64,000 nt of DNA. Origin: Diplocloster modestus. Lineage in GTDB: Bacteria > Bacillota > Clostridia > Lachnospirales > Lachnospiraceae. The notes under the pieces are model-generated. The model was not told where the DNA came from. It saw only the letters and a program-made list of their open reading frames with translations, and did no database searches. The stretch covers positions 1-64,000 of the forward strand of contig NZ_JAHQCX010000015.1 in NCBI RefSeq assembly GCF_019042245.1. The letters are read 5' to 3'. The translations under genes and the position numbers were made by a program. Shown here piece by piece: positions 35,544-45,799 of this stretch. Each line of letters opens with the position of its first letter. The stretch's first letter is position 1.

Positions 35544-36542
35544 CTATTCAAACAGCTCGGGCAGCATCCCGGTGATATCCTGTCTCATCGTCTCCTGCAT
35601 GGGATCCATGGCAGATACCTTTTGTACCGCAGCCTTCAGTGACTCCGGTTCATATAACACTCCATCCAATCCTGCCGCCAGTTTCGGGATATATTCCGTA
35701 TCCAGGGCATCCGAATATATCCGGGCGTGATGTACTTTCCCATCGTTTACCGCCAGATGCAGCTGTACCTCCCCCCAGGCGAATCGATGAGATATCTCAT
35801 GCTGGAAAGGATGCCTTTGACCATAATTCCATTCCCAGGATGAAAATTTGTTCTCCAGCGCTTCCAGTTTCTCGACGCGGATACGGGAGGGGTCCATCGG
35901 CCGGACGGGCCCTTCATATACCTTGGCAAAAGCCATCTCCAATTTTTCTTTCATACCCGCCACCGTAACCTGAGGGTTCAGATCGGCCAGATTCACCACT
36001 CTCGAACGGACAGAGTCCACACTTTTCGCTTTCAGCTTCTGTGAAGATACGTTCAGATATCTGGCCAGCTGCTGCTGATCCACCCGGATCAGCAGCGTAC
36101 CGTGGTGGCACCCCACATCGGCCGCCTGGTAAAATGCATTGCCAGAAAACTTTCTGCCCTCCGCTTCCAGATCATTTCTGCCGGACTTTTCCGCACGGAT
36201 CTCACACATGCGCACAGCCTCCAGGATCACGGCCAGCTGACGGTCCACATCATAATACGGCTGCCTTGCTATAAACGTAAAATTCAGGTTTCCCAGATCA
36301 TGAAATACCGCACCGCCGCCGGACAAGCGTCTGGCCAAAAAACCTCCATCCTCAGAAAGGCTCTTGGTCCGGCACTCTTTCCATGCATTCTGGTTTCTTC
36401 CGATGACTACGGTCCTCCGGTTCTGCCAGAGATAAAGGATACACTCATGCTCTTCCACCAGGTCCATCAGATAGTTTTCCAGCGCCAGATTCCGGTAGGG
36501 ATTCGTCCCATTATGAACCAGTATCGTCCGTTTATTCATCAT
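35544..36542 (-). CDS. lplA: Lipoate-protein ligase A family
   Basis: 332 residues. The N-terminal ligase domain has [25 protein letters not shown] (about residues 73-88; the RRxxGGGxVxHD lipoate-site motif) and the lysine segment [22 protein letters not shown]-terminal accessory domain follows from about residue 245. It activates free lipoate with ATP and attaches it to GcvH Lys64. Its start overlaps the end of gcvPB, so the two are translationally coupled, and it clearly serves the glycine cleavage operon. Confidence 0.92.
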   Translation of the reverse strand: MMNKRTILVHNGTNPYRNLALENYLMDLVEEHECILYLWQNRRTVVIGRNQNAWKECRTKSLSEDGGFLARRLSGGGAVFHDLGNLNFTFIARQPYYDVDRQLAVILEAVRMCEIRAEKSGRNDLEAEGRKFSGNAFYQAADVGCHHGTLLIRVDQQQLARYLNVSSQKLKAKSVDSVRSRVVNLADLNPQVTVAGMKEKLEMAFAKVYEGPVRPMDPSRIRVEKLEALENKFSSWEWNYGQRHPFQHEISHRFAWGEVQLHLAVNDGKVHHARIYSDALDTEYIPKLAAGLDGVLYEPESLKAAVQKVSAMDPMQETMRQDITGMLPELFE

Positions 36543-37971
36543 AGCTGTATTTCAGATGGGGTTTCCTGGCTGCCTGCACTTCGTCCAGCCTGCCCACAGG
36601 CGTCACATGGGGCGCCGCTTTGACCACTTCAGGATTCGTTCTGGCCTGCTCATATATTTCTTCAAATGCCCGGATGATCTCATCCAGATTCTCCTTTGAT
36701 TCCGTCTCCGTAGGTTCCACCATCAGAGCTTCCGCAACGATCAGCGGAAAGTACATGGTCGGGGGATGGATTCCATAATCCAACAATGCTTTCGCAATAT
36801 CCATGGCCGACACACCGATCTGTTCATGCTCCTGCTCCAGGCTCATGACGAACTCGTGCATACAGGTCCGATGATACGGCATCTTGTATTTATCCGCCAG
36901 TTTTTCCATCAGATAATTGGCGTTTAGAACCGCATTCTGACTGGCTTCCAACAGGCCGTCTTTTCCGAGCATCAGCGCGTAGGTCAAAGCCTTCACGACT
37001 ACCAGGAAATTCCCATAGAAGGCCTTTACCATACCGATGGAATCCGGCTGCCTGGTGAAGGTATAGGGTCCGTCTCCCTCCACCTGCACCGACGGCAAAA
37101 ACCGGGACAGGAAATCCTTACATCCTACCGGCCCGCTGCCCGGGCCTCCCCCGCCGTGAGGAGTCGAGAATGTCTTGTGCAGATTCAGGTGGATCACGTC
37201 AAAGCCCATATCCCCCGGACGCGTAACGCCCATAATGGCATTTAAGTTTGCCCCGTCATAATAGACCAGCCCGCCGGCATCGTGGACGATCCGGGTGATT
37301 TCCAGAATATTTTTATCAAACAGGCCTACCGTGTTGGGATTCGTCAGCATCAAGCCTGCCGTATCCTCTCCTACCGCCTCCCGAAGCTTTTGAAGATTTA
37401 CGCATCCATCCGGATCGGAAGGGATATTGACTACGGCATAGCCAGCCATCACCGCGCTGGCCGGATTCGTACCATGAGCCGAATCTGGAACAATGATCTT
37501 CGTACGCTTCTCATCATTCCTGCTGTCATGGTAAGCCTTGATCAGCAGCAGGCCTGTGAATTCCCCATGCGCACCGGCCGCCGGCTGGAAGGTCATCCGG
37601 TCCATGCCCGTGATCTCGCAGAACACCTGTTCCGCTGTTTTTAACACCTCCAGGCATCCCTGGACGGTATGCTCCGGCTGAAGCGGATGCACTCCGGTAA
37701 ATCCGTTGAGAGCCGCCGTCCTCTCATTGATTTTCGGGTTATATTTCATCGTGCAGGAACCCAGAGGATAAAAGCCGTCATTGACTCCGTGGGTCCGCTT
37801 CGCCAGCTCGGTATAATGCCGGCTGATGTCATTTTCGGAAACCTCGGGAAGCCGCAGTTCCTTTTCCCTCCCATATTCCTGAAAGTCCCAGACCGGCACT
37901 TCGCATTCCGGAAGCACCGAACAGCCTCTCCCTCTCACACTGCGTTCAAAGATCAGTTTCATCTGCTGCAC
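36532..37971 (-). CDS. gcvPB: Glycine dehydrogenase (decarboxylating) subunit 2, GcvPB
   Basis: 479 residues, the C-terminal half of P protein as a separate chain, usual in Firmicutes. The PLP lysine is in [18 protein letters not shown] near residue 265. With GcvPA it decarboxylates glycine and passes the aminomethyl group to lipoylated GcvH. The start overlaps the gcvPA stop by 13 bp. Confidence 0.96.
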   Translation of the reverse strand: MQQMKLIFERSVRGRGCSVLPECEVPVWDFQEYGREKELRLPEVSENDISRHYTELAKRTHGVNDGFYPLGSCTMKYNPKINERTAALNGFTGVHPLQPEHTVQGCLEVLKTAEQVFCEITGMDRMTFQPAAGAHGEFTGLLLIKAYHDSRNDEKRTKIIVPDSAHGTNPASAVMAGYAVVNIPSDPDGCVNLQKLREAVGEDTAGLMLTNPNTVGLFDKNILEITRIVHDAGGLVYYDGANLNAIMGVTRPGDMGFDVIHLNLHKTFSTPHGGGGPGSGPVGCKDFLSRFLPSVQVEGDGPYTFTRQPDSIGMVKAFYGNFLVVVKALTYALMLGKDGLLEASQNAVLNANYLMEKLADKYKMPYHRTCMHEFVMSLEQEHEQIGVSAMDIAKALLDYGIHPPTMYFPLIVAEALMVEPTETESKENLDEIIRAFEEIYEQARTNPEVVKAAPHVTPVGRLDEVQAARKPHLKYSYDE

Positions 37972-39278
37972 ACCTCCTTTACGATTCCTGCCAGGCGGTC
38001 AATCTCTCCTTTGGTATTTAATTCCGTGGCACACCACAGAAGTTCCCGGCCGCTTAAGGGCAGCCCTCCCAGAATTCCTTCCTCTTCCAACCGCGTCAGA
38101 AGCACCCCGGTATCCACCGGGCACCCGGTTACAAATTCATGAAAGAATGGCCGGCTGTATTTTGCCGCACATCCCGCTTCCTGAAGCTTCTCTGCCAGAT
38201 AATGGGCCATAGAAGCGCTGTTTACGGCCGCCCGTCTCATTCCTTCCGGCCCCATAGCCGCCATATAGACAGAAGCCTTCATCGCGCACAGGGCCTCGTT
38301 GGAACAAATATTGCTGCTGGCCTTCTCCCTGCGGATATGCTGTTCTCTGGCCTGAAGAGTCAATACGAAGCCTCTCTTCCCCTGGGTATCCACGGTCTGG
38401 CCGACGATCCGGCCGGGCAGTTTCCGCAGCATATCCTGTTTGGCAGCCATAAATCCCAGATATGGGCCGCCGAATCCCATCGGCATTCCAAGAGGCTGCC
38501 CCTCGCCGACTGCCACATCCGCATGATACTCCCCCGGTGTTTTTAACACAGCCAGGGAGATGGGATTGCAGCCGACCACATATTTGGCATTCCCCTCGTG
38601 GACCAGACTGCCGATTTCCTCCACCTCTTCCAGGATGCCGTAATAATTGGGCTGCTGTATGTAGACACAGGCTGTCTGCGCATCCAGCATTTCTTTCAGC
38701 GCCCGCGTATCGGTTGCACCATCTTTTTCCGGTATGATCTGAACCTCTATATTTCTGCCGTAACAATAAGTCTGTATCGTCTCCAGCACCTGAGGATTTA
38801 CAGCAGCCGAAACCAGGATCCCGGTTCTTTTCCGGTCCAGACACATCAAAACCCCCTCCGCCGCCGCAGTAGCTCCGTCATAAACGGAGGCATTGGAGGC
38901 ATCCATACCGGTCAACTCACAGATCATCGTCTGATATTCGAATATCGACTGTAAATTCCCCTGGCTGATCTCGGCCTGGTACGGCGTGTAGGCGGTGACA
39001 AAGTCTTCTTTCTCCGTTACACTGTTTACAATGGCCGGAATGTAATGGTGATAGGCACCCGCTCCCCGGAAAACATGAGGAAATACGGTGTTTTTCGCCG
39101 CCATCCCCTCAAGCTTCTGCAAAACTTCCAGCTCAGACATGCCAGCGGGAATCTTTAAATCCCCGTGAATCTGCATCTGCTCCGGCACATCACGGTACAA
39201 CTCGTCGAAACTGTCATAGCCGATCGCATGCAGCATCTCAAGCTGCTCCTCTTTTGTATTTGTTACATAACGCCCCAT
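37959..39278 (-). CDS. gcvPA: Glycine dehydrogenase (decarboxylating) subunit 1, GcvPA
   Basis: 439 residues, the N-terminal half of P protein ([44 protein letters not shown]). It forms the heterotetramer with GcvPB. It lies 44 bp after gcvH and has an AGGAGGA site. Confidence 0.96.
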   Translation of the reverse strand: MGRYVTNTKEEQLEMLHAIGYDSFDELYRDVPEQMQIHGDLKIPAGMSELEVLQKLEGMAAKNTVFPHVFRGAGAYHHYIPAIVNSVTEKEDFVTAYTPYQAEISQGNLQSIFEYQTMICELTGMDASNASVYDGATAAAEGVLMCLDRKRTGILVSAAVNPQVLETIQTYCYGRNIEVQIIPEKDGATDTRALKEMLDAQTACVYIQQPNYYGILEEVEEIGSLVHEGNAKYVVGCNPISLAVLKTPGEYHADVAVGEGQPLGMPMGFGGPYLGFMAAKQDMLRKLPGRIVGQTVDTQGKRGFVLTLQAREQHIRREKASSNICSNEALCAMKASVYMAAMGPEGMRRAAVNSASMAHYLAEKLQEAGCAAKYSRPFFHEFVTGCPVDTGVLLTRLEEEGILGGLPLSGRELLWCATELNTKGEIDRLAGIVKEVCSR

Positions 39279-39322
39279 AACGATCCTCCTTCATTTAATC
39301 GGTAACGCCATCCGCTATGCGC

Positions 39323-39700
39323 CTACAGTTCTTCCAGATAGGCCGCATATTCAGCCGCATCCATCAATGTCTCCTGATCGGAGATGTTTTCCACTTTGAC
39401 AAACCAGGCGTCGTAGGGCTGTTCATTAATGGATTCGGGACTGTCCAGCAGCTCTTCATGAATGGCAGCTACGATTCCGCTGACTGGTGAATATACGTCG
39501 GAAACAGCCTTTACGGATTCCACATCGGCAAAGCTTTCCCCGGCAGTTACTTCATCCCCTTCTTCCGGCAGGTTCACGAATACCAGATCCCCCAATTCCT
39601 TCTGCGCATAATCCGTCAGTCCGATCGTTGCGGTGGTTTCGTCCTCAAAAAGCAGCCACTCATGGGATTTCGAATACTTTAACTCCTTTGGAATATTCAT
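39323..39700 (-). CDS. gcvH: Glycine cleavage system H protein
   Basis: 125 residues. The lipoyl-carrying lysine is K64 in [18 protein letters not shown]. It shuttles the aminomethyl group between P, T and L proteins. It lies 62 bp after gcvT in the operon. Confidence 0.96.
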   Translation of the reverse strand: MNIPKELKYSKSHEWLLFEDETTATIGLTDYAQKELGDLVFVNLPEEGDEVTAGESFADVESVKAVSDVYSPVSGIVAAIHEELLDSPESINEQPYDAWFVKVENISDQETLMDAAEYAAYLEEL

Positions 39701-39762
39701 GTGTATTTCCTCCTATTTATAATTAATTTTAAATTATTATTTGAACATTTATGCCTGCGCAA

Positions 39763-40854
39763 TTATTTCTTTTTTCTTTTATAAAACGGGATAGGGATCA
39801 CTTCTGCCCCGATCATCCTGTTCCTGACTTCCACCTCTACTTTTGTGCCGATGTCAGTATATTCCACCGGCAGCAGCGCCATAGCCACCGGATATCCAAG
39901 ATATGGACAGTGGGTTCCGGAAGTGGTTAAACCTATCTCTTTTCCATCCGCATACACCGTTTCCTGTTCTCTTATGATCCCTCTGCCGGTCACTTTCAGG
40001 CCAACCCGCTTTCTAACCGGTTCTCCCCTGTCCAGCAGCGCTTTTTTACCAATAAAATCTTCCTTATTCATCTTCACCGCGAATCCCAGCCCGGTCTCCA
40101 ACGGTGTAATCTCATCATCCATCTCATGTCCGTACAGCGGCATCGCAGCCTCCAGGCGCAGCGTGTCCCTGGCTCCCAACCCGCAGGGAATAAGTCCCTC
40201 GTCCCGCCCGGCATCAAGCAGAAGATCCCATATCCCTCCGGCATCTCCTGTGCCCATATACAGCTCATAACCGTCTTCCCCCGTGTAACCGGTTTTCGAT
40301 ATGATACAGGATATGTCATCTACTCTTCCATCCATGACCGCGCTGTAATATTTCTTCGGAAGTTTCTCCTCCGGCACCAGCTTCGTCAGGATCTCATGGG
40401 CTCTGGGGCCCTGCAGAGCGATCTGGGCTACCTGATCGGACAGATCCTCAAAGTTAGCGTCCGGAAATTGATGTTCTTTCATCCAGGAGAAATCCTTCTC
40501 CCGGTTTGAAGCATTTACCACAATAAAATAATAATTTTCCTTGATTTTGTAGACAATCAGATCGTCAATCACCCCTCCGTTCTCATTGCACATCGGACTG
40601 TATCTCGCCTGGCCGTCATACATATTACTGAAATCATTGGTCAGCAGCATGTTTAAGTTTGGAAGCGCTTCCCTGCCCGTTAAGAGCACCTCACCCATAT
40701 GGGATACGTCAAAAAGGCCGCATGCCTTACGCACCGCCATGTGCTCCGCGATCACCCCCTGCTCATACTGCACCGGCAGCAGATAACCTGCAAACGGCAC
40801 TATTTTCCCGTGGTTTTCCACGTGTTTGTCGTACAATGGTGTCTTTTTTTCCAT
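39763..40854 (-). CDS. gcvT: Aminomethyltransferase (T protein of glycine cleavage)
   Basis: 363 residues from the ATG at 40854 (MEKKTPLYDKHVENHGKIV), which has an AGGAGGG site; the frame remains open upstream into the leader but that part is not coding. Conserved GcvT blocks are FDVSHMGEV, YTGEDGYELY and ARDTLRLEAAMPLYGHE. It transfers the methylene group to tetrahydrofolate and releases ammonia. It is the first gene behind the glycine riboswitch. Confidence 0.96.
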   Translation of the reverse strand: MEKKTPLYDKHVENHGKIVPFAGYLLPVQYEQGVIAEHMAVRKACGLFDVSHMGEVLLTGREALPNLNMLLTNDFSNMYDGQARYSPMCNENGGVIDDLIVYKIKENYYFIVVNASNREKDFSWMKEHQFPDANFEDLSDQVAQIALQGPRAHEILTKLVPEEKLPKKYYSAVMDGRVDDISCIISKTGYTGEDGYELYMGTGDAGGIWDLLLDAGRDEGLIPCGLGARDTLRLEAAMPLYGHEMDDEITPLETGLGFAVKMNKEDFIGKKALLDRGEPVRKRVGLKVTGRGIIREQETVYADGKEIGLTTSGTHCPYLGYPVAMALLPVEYTDIGTKVEVEVRNRMIGAEVIPIPFYKRKKK

Positions 40855-40899
40855 GTACTCACTCCCTCCTGATAGATTGAAATACCTTATTATGGATAA

Positions 40900-40929
40900 G
40901 CGGCATCTTCCTTTCCGCCGCAGTGCGAT
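40900..40929 (-). repeat. Copy of the riboswitch-leader hairpin repeat
   Basis: This 30-bp core is identical to 10336-10365 in the trpX leader. It forms a GCGGC/GCCGC hairpin and lies between the glycine riboswitch terminator and the gcvT ribosome site, the same relative place as behind the T-box. Confidence 0.75.
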
Positions 40930-40987
40930 TACCGCGACCGGACTTACACCTGCACGTGTGCTCCAGCTTTGCTGGACACACTGAAAT

Positions 40988-41165
40988 AAAAAAAGACATA
41001 CGAAAAAAGCTTTCGTATGCCTCTGTCTGTTTACCTGAAAGATTACTCCGCACTGGAGCATGCCTCTTCGGTGATCCTGCTTTTCCAGAGTCTCGTCCGG
41101 GTATGGTCCTTTTGCCTGAGAGTTTATGCAATTCCCCTTCGGCGCTGTTTTACACAGTCTCTCCC
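40988..41165 (-). promoter_or_regulatory. Tandem glycine riboswitch with terminator
   Basis: On the minus strand the first aptamer begins GGGAGAGACTGTG and continues through GCGCCGAAGGGG and AAACTCTCAGGCAAAAGGAC. The second has ACGAGACTCTGG, ATCACCGAAGAGGCA and AATCTTTCAGGTAAACAGAC. These are the conserved blocks of the gcvT motif. A stem (about 40995-41020) followed by seven Us (40988-40994) is the expression platform. Glycine binding should permit read-through into gcvT and the cleavage genes. Confidence 0.93.
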
Positions 41166-41189
41166 ATATCCATCATCCGACTTATCCAT

Positions 41190-41195
41190 ATTATA
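41190..41195 (-). promoter_or_regulatory. -10 box of the glycine cleavage operon
   Basis: Minus-strand TATAAT, 25 bp before the first aptamer. No good -35 box is seen at 16-18 bp (ATTTAT at best), so the promoter may be weak or activator-assisted. Confidence 0.55.
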
Positions 41196-41326
41196 GGTAT
41201 ATTTTAACATATATAAATGGATGGAGCAACCGCTTTGTGGAAAAGGATTTTGTTGTATGATTTTTCCAATTACCGCATATAATAACTGCGTAAATTCCAA
41301 AGAAACCCAAAAAGAAGGAGGGCCCT

Positions 41327-41944
41327 ATGAACCAACAACATTATCCTTTCACCCTGCCGCCGCTTCCGTATACTTATGATGCCTTGGAACCGGCTATCGA
41401 TATGGAGACGCTGCATTTTCATCATGACAAGCATTTCAAAACCTATGTGGATAACTTAAACAAGGCTCTGGAAAATCATCCGGAATATCATGACTGGACA
41501 CTTCCCATGCTGCTGTCCCGTCTCGATGAACTCCCGGAGGATCTGCAGAAGCCTGTCCGGAATAACGGCGGAGGTGTTCACAATCACGCACTCTATTTTG
41601 ATTCGATGAAGCCAGGTAAGAATGAACCCTCCGGTGCTATCCGTTCCGCGCTCGAATCCCAGTACGGCTCCGTGGATCACTGGAAAAGCGAGATGAAAAC
41701 CGCCGCGCTCGGACAGTTTGGTTCCGGTTATGCATGGCTGGTAAAAGACGCAGACCAGCAACTGAAGGTCATCAATCTTCCGAATCAGGACAGCCCGCTT
41801 ACCTATGGCTACTGTCCGCTGCTCCTGGTAGATGTCTGGGAACACGCTTATTATCTGAAATACCAGAACCTTCGGGCAGACTATGTAGATGCATGGTTCG
41901 GACTGATTAACTGGGATGTGGTGAACAGACGTTTTTCTGAATAA
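41327..41944 (+). CDS. sodA: Superoxide dismutase, Fe/Mn type
   Basis: 205 residues. The N-terminal helices carry LHFHHDKHFKTYVDNLNKAL with the first metal His; NNGGGVHNHALYFDSM supplies the second; DVWEHAYYLKYQNLRADYVDAW supplies the Asp and last His. It converts superoxide to oxygen and peroxide in the cytoplasm. The metal cannot be settled from sequence alone. An AAGGAGG site precedes the ATG and a TATAAT lies at 41278-41283. It is a single gene ended by a strong terminator. Confidence 0.95.
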   Translation: MNQQHYPFTLPPLPYTYDALEPAIDMETLHFHHDKHFKTYVDNLNKALENHPEYHDWTLPMLLSRLDELPEDLQKPVRNNGGGVHNHALYFDSMKPGKNEPSGAIRSALESQYGSVDHWKSEMKTAALGQFGSGYAWLVKDADQQLKVINLPNQDSPLTYGYCPLLLVDVWEHAYYLKYQNLRADYVDAWFGLINWDVVNRRFSE

Positions 41945-41972
41945 GCTCACAATTGATCAGTAGAAATTAAGA

Positions 41973-42031
41973 AAAGGCAAGAGGATGACTGACATTTAGG
42001 GGTCACATCAGTGATCCTCTTGCCTTTTTTA
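41973..42031. terminator. Bidirectional terminator between sodA and psd
   Basis: AAAGGCAAGAGGAT pairs with ATCCTCTTGCCTTT, flanked by A- and T-tracts on the two sides, with an inner TGACTGACAT.../ATCAGTGAT pairing. It serves the convergent sodA (+) and phospholipid operon (-). Confidence 0.85.
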
Positions 42032-42061
42032 ATCTGTTTATAAGCATTTATGACCCGCATT

Positions 42062-42934
42062 TCAGGTACCGGCTGATACGCCGATGCGTTCCCCCATCTT
42101 CACTATGGTTTCCCCACCGATACGGGTATTCTCGATCAAATCCTGATCCAGTCGGACACGACCAGCAGGAAGAAGAACCACGATGGTGGAACCGCCGAAC
42201 TCAAACCGGCCTTTCTCCTGTCCCTTATTCACAAAAGTTTTCCGGGGCTGATTGTTCGTGATCCGGCCGACCAGCAACGCCCCCACCTCCATGGTTAAAA
42301 GGGTGCCGAAATCCTTCGTCTTTAACAGACAGTACTCCCTGGTATTTTCCTTATAGATTGGATAACAGTCATTGGCAATGGGATTCACCGTGTGAAACAC
42401 CCCCGGCACCTTCCGGTCTGCTGATTTTAATCCATCCGCCATATAGCAGTACCGGTGGTAATCATCCACTGTCAGGCGGAACACACAGGCAAAACCGCCT
42501 TCGTAACGTTTCGCCAGGCTCCCTGATCGAAGCAGACCGTTTAGCGTATACCATGTATTCTTGATCTGAAAACTCCGGTCATCCCGAATGGGCCAAACAC
42601 TGAGTTTTCCGTCGCAGGGACTGACCAGTACCTGTTCCCCCTCTGCGATGGGTCTGGCCGTCATCTGTAATCTTCTGGTAAAGAAATCATTAAATGATTG
42701 AAATTTTTTCTTTTCACACTGGCTCAAATCGATCCGGTTCCACCGGACGAACGGTTTCACCAGCAGTGCGGATACCCGGGAATTTAACAGCCGTCCCCCT
42801 GCTTTGGATAGAGAGGGACGAATCAGAGGCTTTAACAGCAGCCGGCCTGCTGCGTGGGTATAGAGAGCTTTTAGCAGCCGGTCCTGACCAGATGACTTCT
42901 CTGTCAGTCTGCCCTCTCTGTCAAAATATTTCAA
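42062..42934 (-). CDS. psd: Phosphatidylserine decarboxylase proenzyme
   Basis: 290 residues. The self-cleavage motif is GGST (FEFGGSTIVVLLP, near residue 248), where the Ser becomes the pyruvoyl group. Also present are NDFFTRRL near the N-terminus and the HRYCYMADG block. It turns phosphatidylserine into phosphatidylethanolamine at the membrane. Its start overlaps the pssA stop by 4 bp. Confidence 0.95.
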   Translation of the reverse strand: MKYFDREGRLTEKSSGQDRLLKALYTHAAGRLLLKPLIRPSLSKAGGRLLNSRVSALLVKPFVRWNRIDLSQCEKKKFQSFNDFFTRRLQMTARPIAEGEQVLVSPCDGKLSVWPIRDDRSFQIKNTWYTLNGLLRSGSLAKRYEGGFACVFRLTVDDYHRYCYMADGLKSADRKVPGVFHTVNPIANDCYPIYKENTREYCLLKTKDFGTLLTMEVGALLVGRITNNQPRKTFVNKGQEKGRFEFGGSTIVVLLPAGRVRLDQDLIENTRIGGETIVKMGERIGVSAGT

Positions 42935-43614
42935 TGGACTCCTCCTTTGAGTATGGCCCCGTTCAGCAGTCCGCCCCGGAACCGGATCGGATATCTGGTA
43001 AAGATCAACATGACCAGCAGCGCTGCGGCAACCACAAGCACCAGAATCGCAAGAGTTGAATTCTTCGGCTTCTTCACTTTAAAATCCACTATAAACAGGA
43101 TACCAACTAAAAGCAGGATGACATGTAACAGGACCCGGAACACGAAATCGGGTACAAAAAACTGAACCATGAACACCATCGGCAAGGCCACCGCCATGGA
43201 AGTGATCGGAAGCCCCCTGTAAAACTTTTCTCCGTCCTCCGATACCAGCGCATTCTTGGATTCCATCACATTAAAATAACCCAGCCGGATGACCGATGCC
43301 GTACAATACAGCACGATTACCGCTATTCCCAGTATTCCCCGCACACCCAGCAGATAACAGATCAACGCCGGAAATGCGCCGAAACAGACCATGTCGCACA
43401 GGGAATCGATCTGGATTCCAAATGCCTTCGCATCTTCGGACCGGTTCTTCATGGCTCTGGCGATCTTACCGTCGAACATATCACAGAACCCCGACAGCGC
43501 CAGGCAGAAAATGGCAGTTTTAAACCTTCCATGAATCGCCTGTGTCATCCCAAATACGGAAGATGCCAGACTTATATAAGTTAAGATAACTGAGTGATTA
43601 TAAAATCCTATCAT
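42931..43614 (-). CDS. pssA: CDP-diacylglycerol-serine O-phosphatidyltransferase
   Basis: 227 residues, several membrane helices. The CDP-alcohol phosphotransferase signature is complete: DMFDGKIARAM...GIQIDSLCDM (DxxDGxxAR...GxxxDxxxD, about residues 45-75). It makes phosphatidylserine for the decarboxylase encoded downstream. It overlaps both neighbours by 4 bp. Confidence 0.95.
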   Translation of the reverse strand: MIGFYNHSVILTYISLASSVFGMTQAIHGRFKTAIFCLALSGFCDMFDGKIARAMKNRSEDAKAFGIQIDSLCDMVCFGAFPALICYLLGVRGILGIAVIVLYCTASVIRLGYFNVMESKNALVSEDGEKFYRGLPITSMAVALPMVFMVQFFVPDFVFRVLLHVILLLVGILFIVDFKVKKPKNSTLAILVLVVAAALLVMLIFTRYPIRFRGGLLNGAILKGGVH

Positions 43615-44678
43615 ATGCTTTTTCCTTTACTTTGTTGTTCAAACAGTACCCGTTCGGGTTTTGGTTTACCGATTACAAAATGTGCCACGACCGTCATGGC
43701 AGCGCTAAACAGCAGCTGGCTGTAGTAGGCCAGCCCTCTGCTTAGGATCATGCCCGGCAGCAGCAACGCCGTGCCGAACACCGCAGGGAATATCATCAGA
43801 AACAGCTTTTCGCTGATCCCCATCCCTCCCGGCAGCGGTAGCATATCCACTGCTATAGAGATGGCCGCCTGCAGCATCATCACATCATAGATACTGGTCC
43901 CACTGAGTCCGAAAGCCCGGTAGACCAGATAGGTGACAAAAAACAGGGCAAAGCGCTGGACAAAAGTAATCAGTGTGACATTGACAATCACTTTCTTGTT
44001 CTTTTTAAAATATGCTGCCGTTGCCGTATACTGCTCCATGGAATTCGTGAGCCTTTCGGCCCGCTCCGGTTTGTCCTTCAGAATGTGCATTCTGACCAGC
44101 AGCTTCAGGCAGGCCTGCATGATATTCTTCGCCAGCACCGGATGGAACACCAGCACCAGCATAATAGCGCAGCAGAACACATTCAGGGCAACCCCCAGAT
44201 AAAATACAGGGAGAATGCCGGTCAGATACCGGTTCACGAATCCACGCTGGAATATCACCAAAAAGAGCCCGGTAAAAACAAGGATCGATTTATACGTGAT
44301 GGTGACCACCATCAGTACCAGCGTAGAGACGGATATTGGAATTTCATTTTTCTTCATATAATAGATCTGCGCCGGCTGGCCGCCGCTGGCCGACGGCGTG
44401 ATACAACTGAAGAAAAATCCCACGCAGGAATAAAGGAAACAGGTTCGCTTTCTCGTCCGGATGGAAAGTGTCCCCAGCATATAATGGATAATGATCGATT
44501 CTCCCCAGATAAAGAAGATTACAAATATCATCCCGAACAGCAGATACCAAAGTTTTACCTTCGTCAATGCGTGTAAAACCGCATGCAGATCTTCACCTTT
44601 AAACACTCCATATATAGTAAGTCCGAATACCGCTGCTAAAAACAGCAGATTCAGTATATTTTTCTTTTTTCCCTTCAC
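43611..44678 (-). CDS. UPF0104/AglD-type flippase-like membrane protein
   Basis: 355 residues from a GTG at 44678 that overlaps the stop codon of the PAP2 gene (GTGA), the best start because of this coupling. About eight membrane helices; the motif FFSCITPSASGGQPAQIYYMKKNEIP is typical of the lysylphosphatidylglycerol synthase transmembrane domain family (LPG_synthase_TM). Only the membrane flippase-like half is present, without the aminoacyl-transferase half of MprF. It may move or protect phospholipids. Full coupling to pssA/psd suggests a role in aminophospholipid distribution; this is inference. Confidence 0.8.
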   Translation of the reverse strand: MKGKKKNILNLLFLAAVFGLTIYGVFKGEDLHAVLHALTKVKLWYLLFGMIFVIFFIWGESIIIHYMLGTLSIRTRKRTCFLYSCVGFFFSCITPSASGGQPAQIYYMKKNEIPISVSTLVLMVVTITYKSILVFTGLFLVIFQRGFVNRYLTGILPVFYLGVALNVFCCAIMLVLVFHPVLAKNIMQACLKLLVRMHILKDKPERAERLTNSMEQYTATAAYFKKNKKVIVNVTLITFVQRFALFFVTYLVYRAFGLSGTSIYDVMMLQAAISIAVDMLPLPGGMGISEKLFLMIFPAVFGTALLLPGMILSRGLAYYSQLLFSAAMTVVAHFVIGKPKPERVLFEQQSKGKSI

Positions 44679-45394
44679 CGTAAACTCTCTTTTCCACTGT
44701 CCGGAGCTTTTTTGCCAAACAACAGTCCGGTAATCCGATCCATCCATTTTTCCACAGACCGGTAAAACTGCGTGTGGTGTGTCAGATAATAAGCCGCTTC
44801 CGCTATGACCATTCCACCAATCACGTCAATGATATAGTGCTGCTTCGTCACCTGGGTGGAGACAAAGACCAGTATGGCGAACACACAGGAGAATATCCGG
44901 TATGCCCGGGGAATGGACTTCTGACCCCGGATGCCGATAAAACAGAACCAGCTGACCAGACAGTGAATCGACGGAAACAGATTCGTAGCTTGGTCGATCT
45001 GATAGATCATTCGCAGCAGCTCTGTCCACATACCGCTTCCTTCCAATACCGGTCTTACATTCGTAGTGGGTATCAGGAGGTAAAAAACACCACAGATCAA
45101 CCGCGATATCATATCCGCCGTCACAAACCGCATACAGTGCTCTTTGCTGATTCTCGCAATCATTATGTAATTCACAATCCAAAACAGATAACAGACTAAA
45201 TATATACTTACAAACCATGGCACGACCGGAACCATCCGGTCAAACGATGTTGTAAAATCATAATGCTTCCAATCGGAAGCTAAACTCGCCAATCCAAAAT
45301 AAACCAGACAATTTACAATGACACAACTGATCAGAGGTATAATCGCGTATGCCGGTACCAGCTGTTTGGAACACCCCGTTGTTTTCCTTTCCAT
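44675..45394 (-). CDS. PAP2-family membrane phosphatase
   Basis: 239 residues from the ATG at 45394, which has AGGAG 7 nt upstream. Six membrane helices. The PAP2 domains 2 and 3 are NLFPSIHCLVSW and TQVTKQHYIIDVIGGMVIAE, carrying the catalytic His pair and Asp. It dephosphorylates a lipid phosphate such as phosphatidic acid or an undecaprenyl/inositol lipid. It is the first gene of a four-gene operon in which every junction overlaps. Confidence 0.88.
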   Translation of the reverse strand: MERKTTGCSKQLVPAYAIIPLISCVIVNCLVYFGLASLASDWKHYDFTTSFDRMVPVVPWFVSIYLVCYLFWIVNYIMIARISKEHCMRFVTADMISRLICGVFYLLIPTTNVRPVLEGSGMWTELLRMIYQIDQATNLFPSIHCLVSWFCFIGIRGQKSIPRAYRIFSCVFAILVFVSTQVTKQHYIIDVIGGMVIAEAAYYLTHHTQFYRSVEKWMDRITGLLFGKKAPDSGKESLR

Positions 45395-45521
45395 ATTACA
45401 GCTCCTAACTTGTAAGACCATCACATATTATAGCAAATTTCGCGGTTGTCTTATAGGTTATTGGGTAATCTTAATATTTCTTAATATTTCCAGTGATCCT
45501 ACATTGGCTATTCTGGAATGT

Positions 45522-45787
45522 TGAAATGAGAGGGGACTGGCACCTTTCGGCAGTAACGTCATAGCTTCGGGCAGCTGCGTGGAGAAAGGGGCCTGTCCCC
45601 GGATGTTGACTGGAATAGTTCCTCTTCCGGGGAAGCAGGCTCTTTCTCCGGATAGGCCGGCATACGGGCATAGGGGGACAGGCTCTTTCTTCGGATAGGC
45701 CGGCATACGGGGACAGGCCCCTTTCTCCACGCAGCTGCCCGAAGCTATGACGTTACTGCCGAAAGATGCCAGTCTCCTCCCATTTGA
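45522..45787. repeat. Long palindromic element C with internal direct repeat
   Basis: The arms, about 75 bp each, are nearly perfect (45522-45600 and 45713-45787). The 110-bp interior holds two direct copies of a unit of about 36 bp containing AGGCTCTTTCT-CGGATAGG and GCCGGCATACGGG. The motifs of elements A and B are absent, so it belongs to another family. The element lies between the TauE terminator and the PAP2 gene. A 120-codon minus-strand frame across it is made only of palindrome sequence. Confidence 0.75.
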
Positions 45788-45799
45788 CTGTTTTATTGC

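Noticed and set aside
40855..41061. N-terminal extension of GcvT
   Set aside because: The open frame runs through the riboswitch terminator and leader repeat; the family start is at 40854 with AGGAGGG before it.
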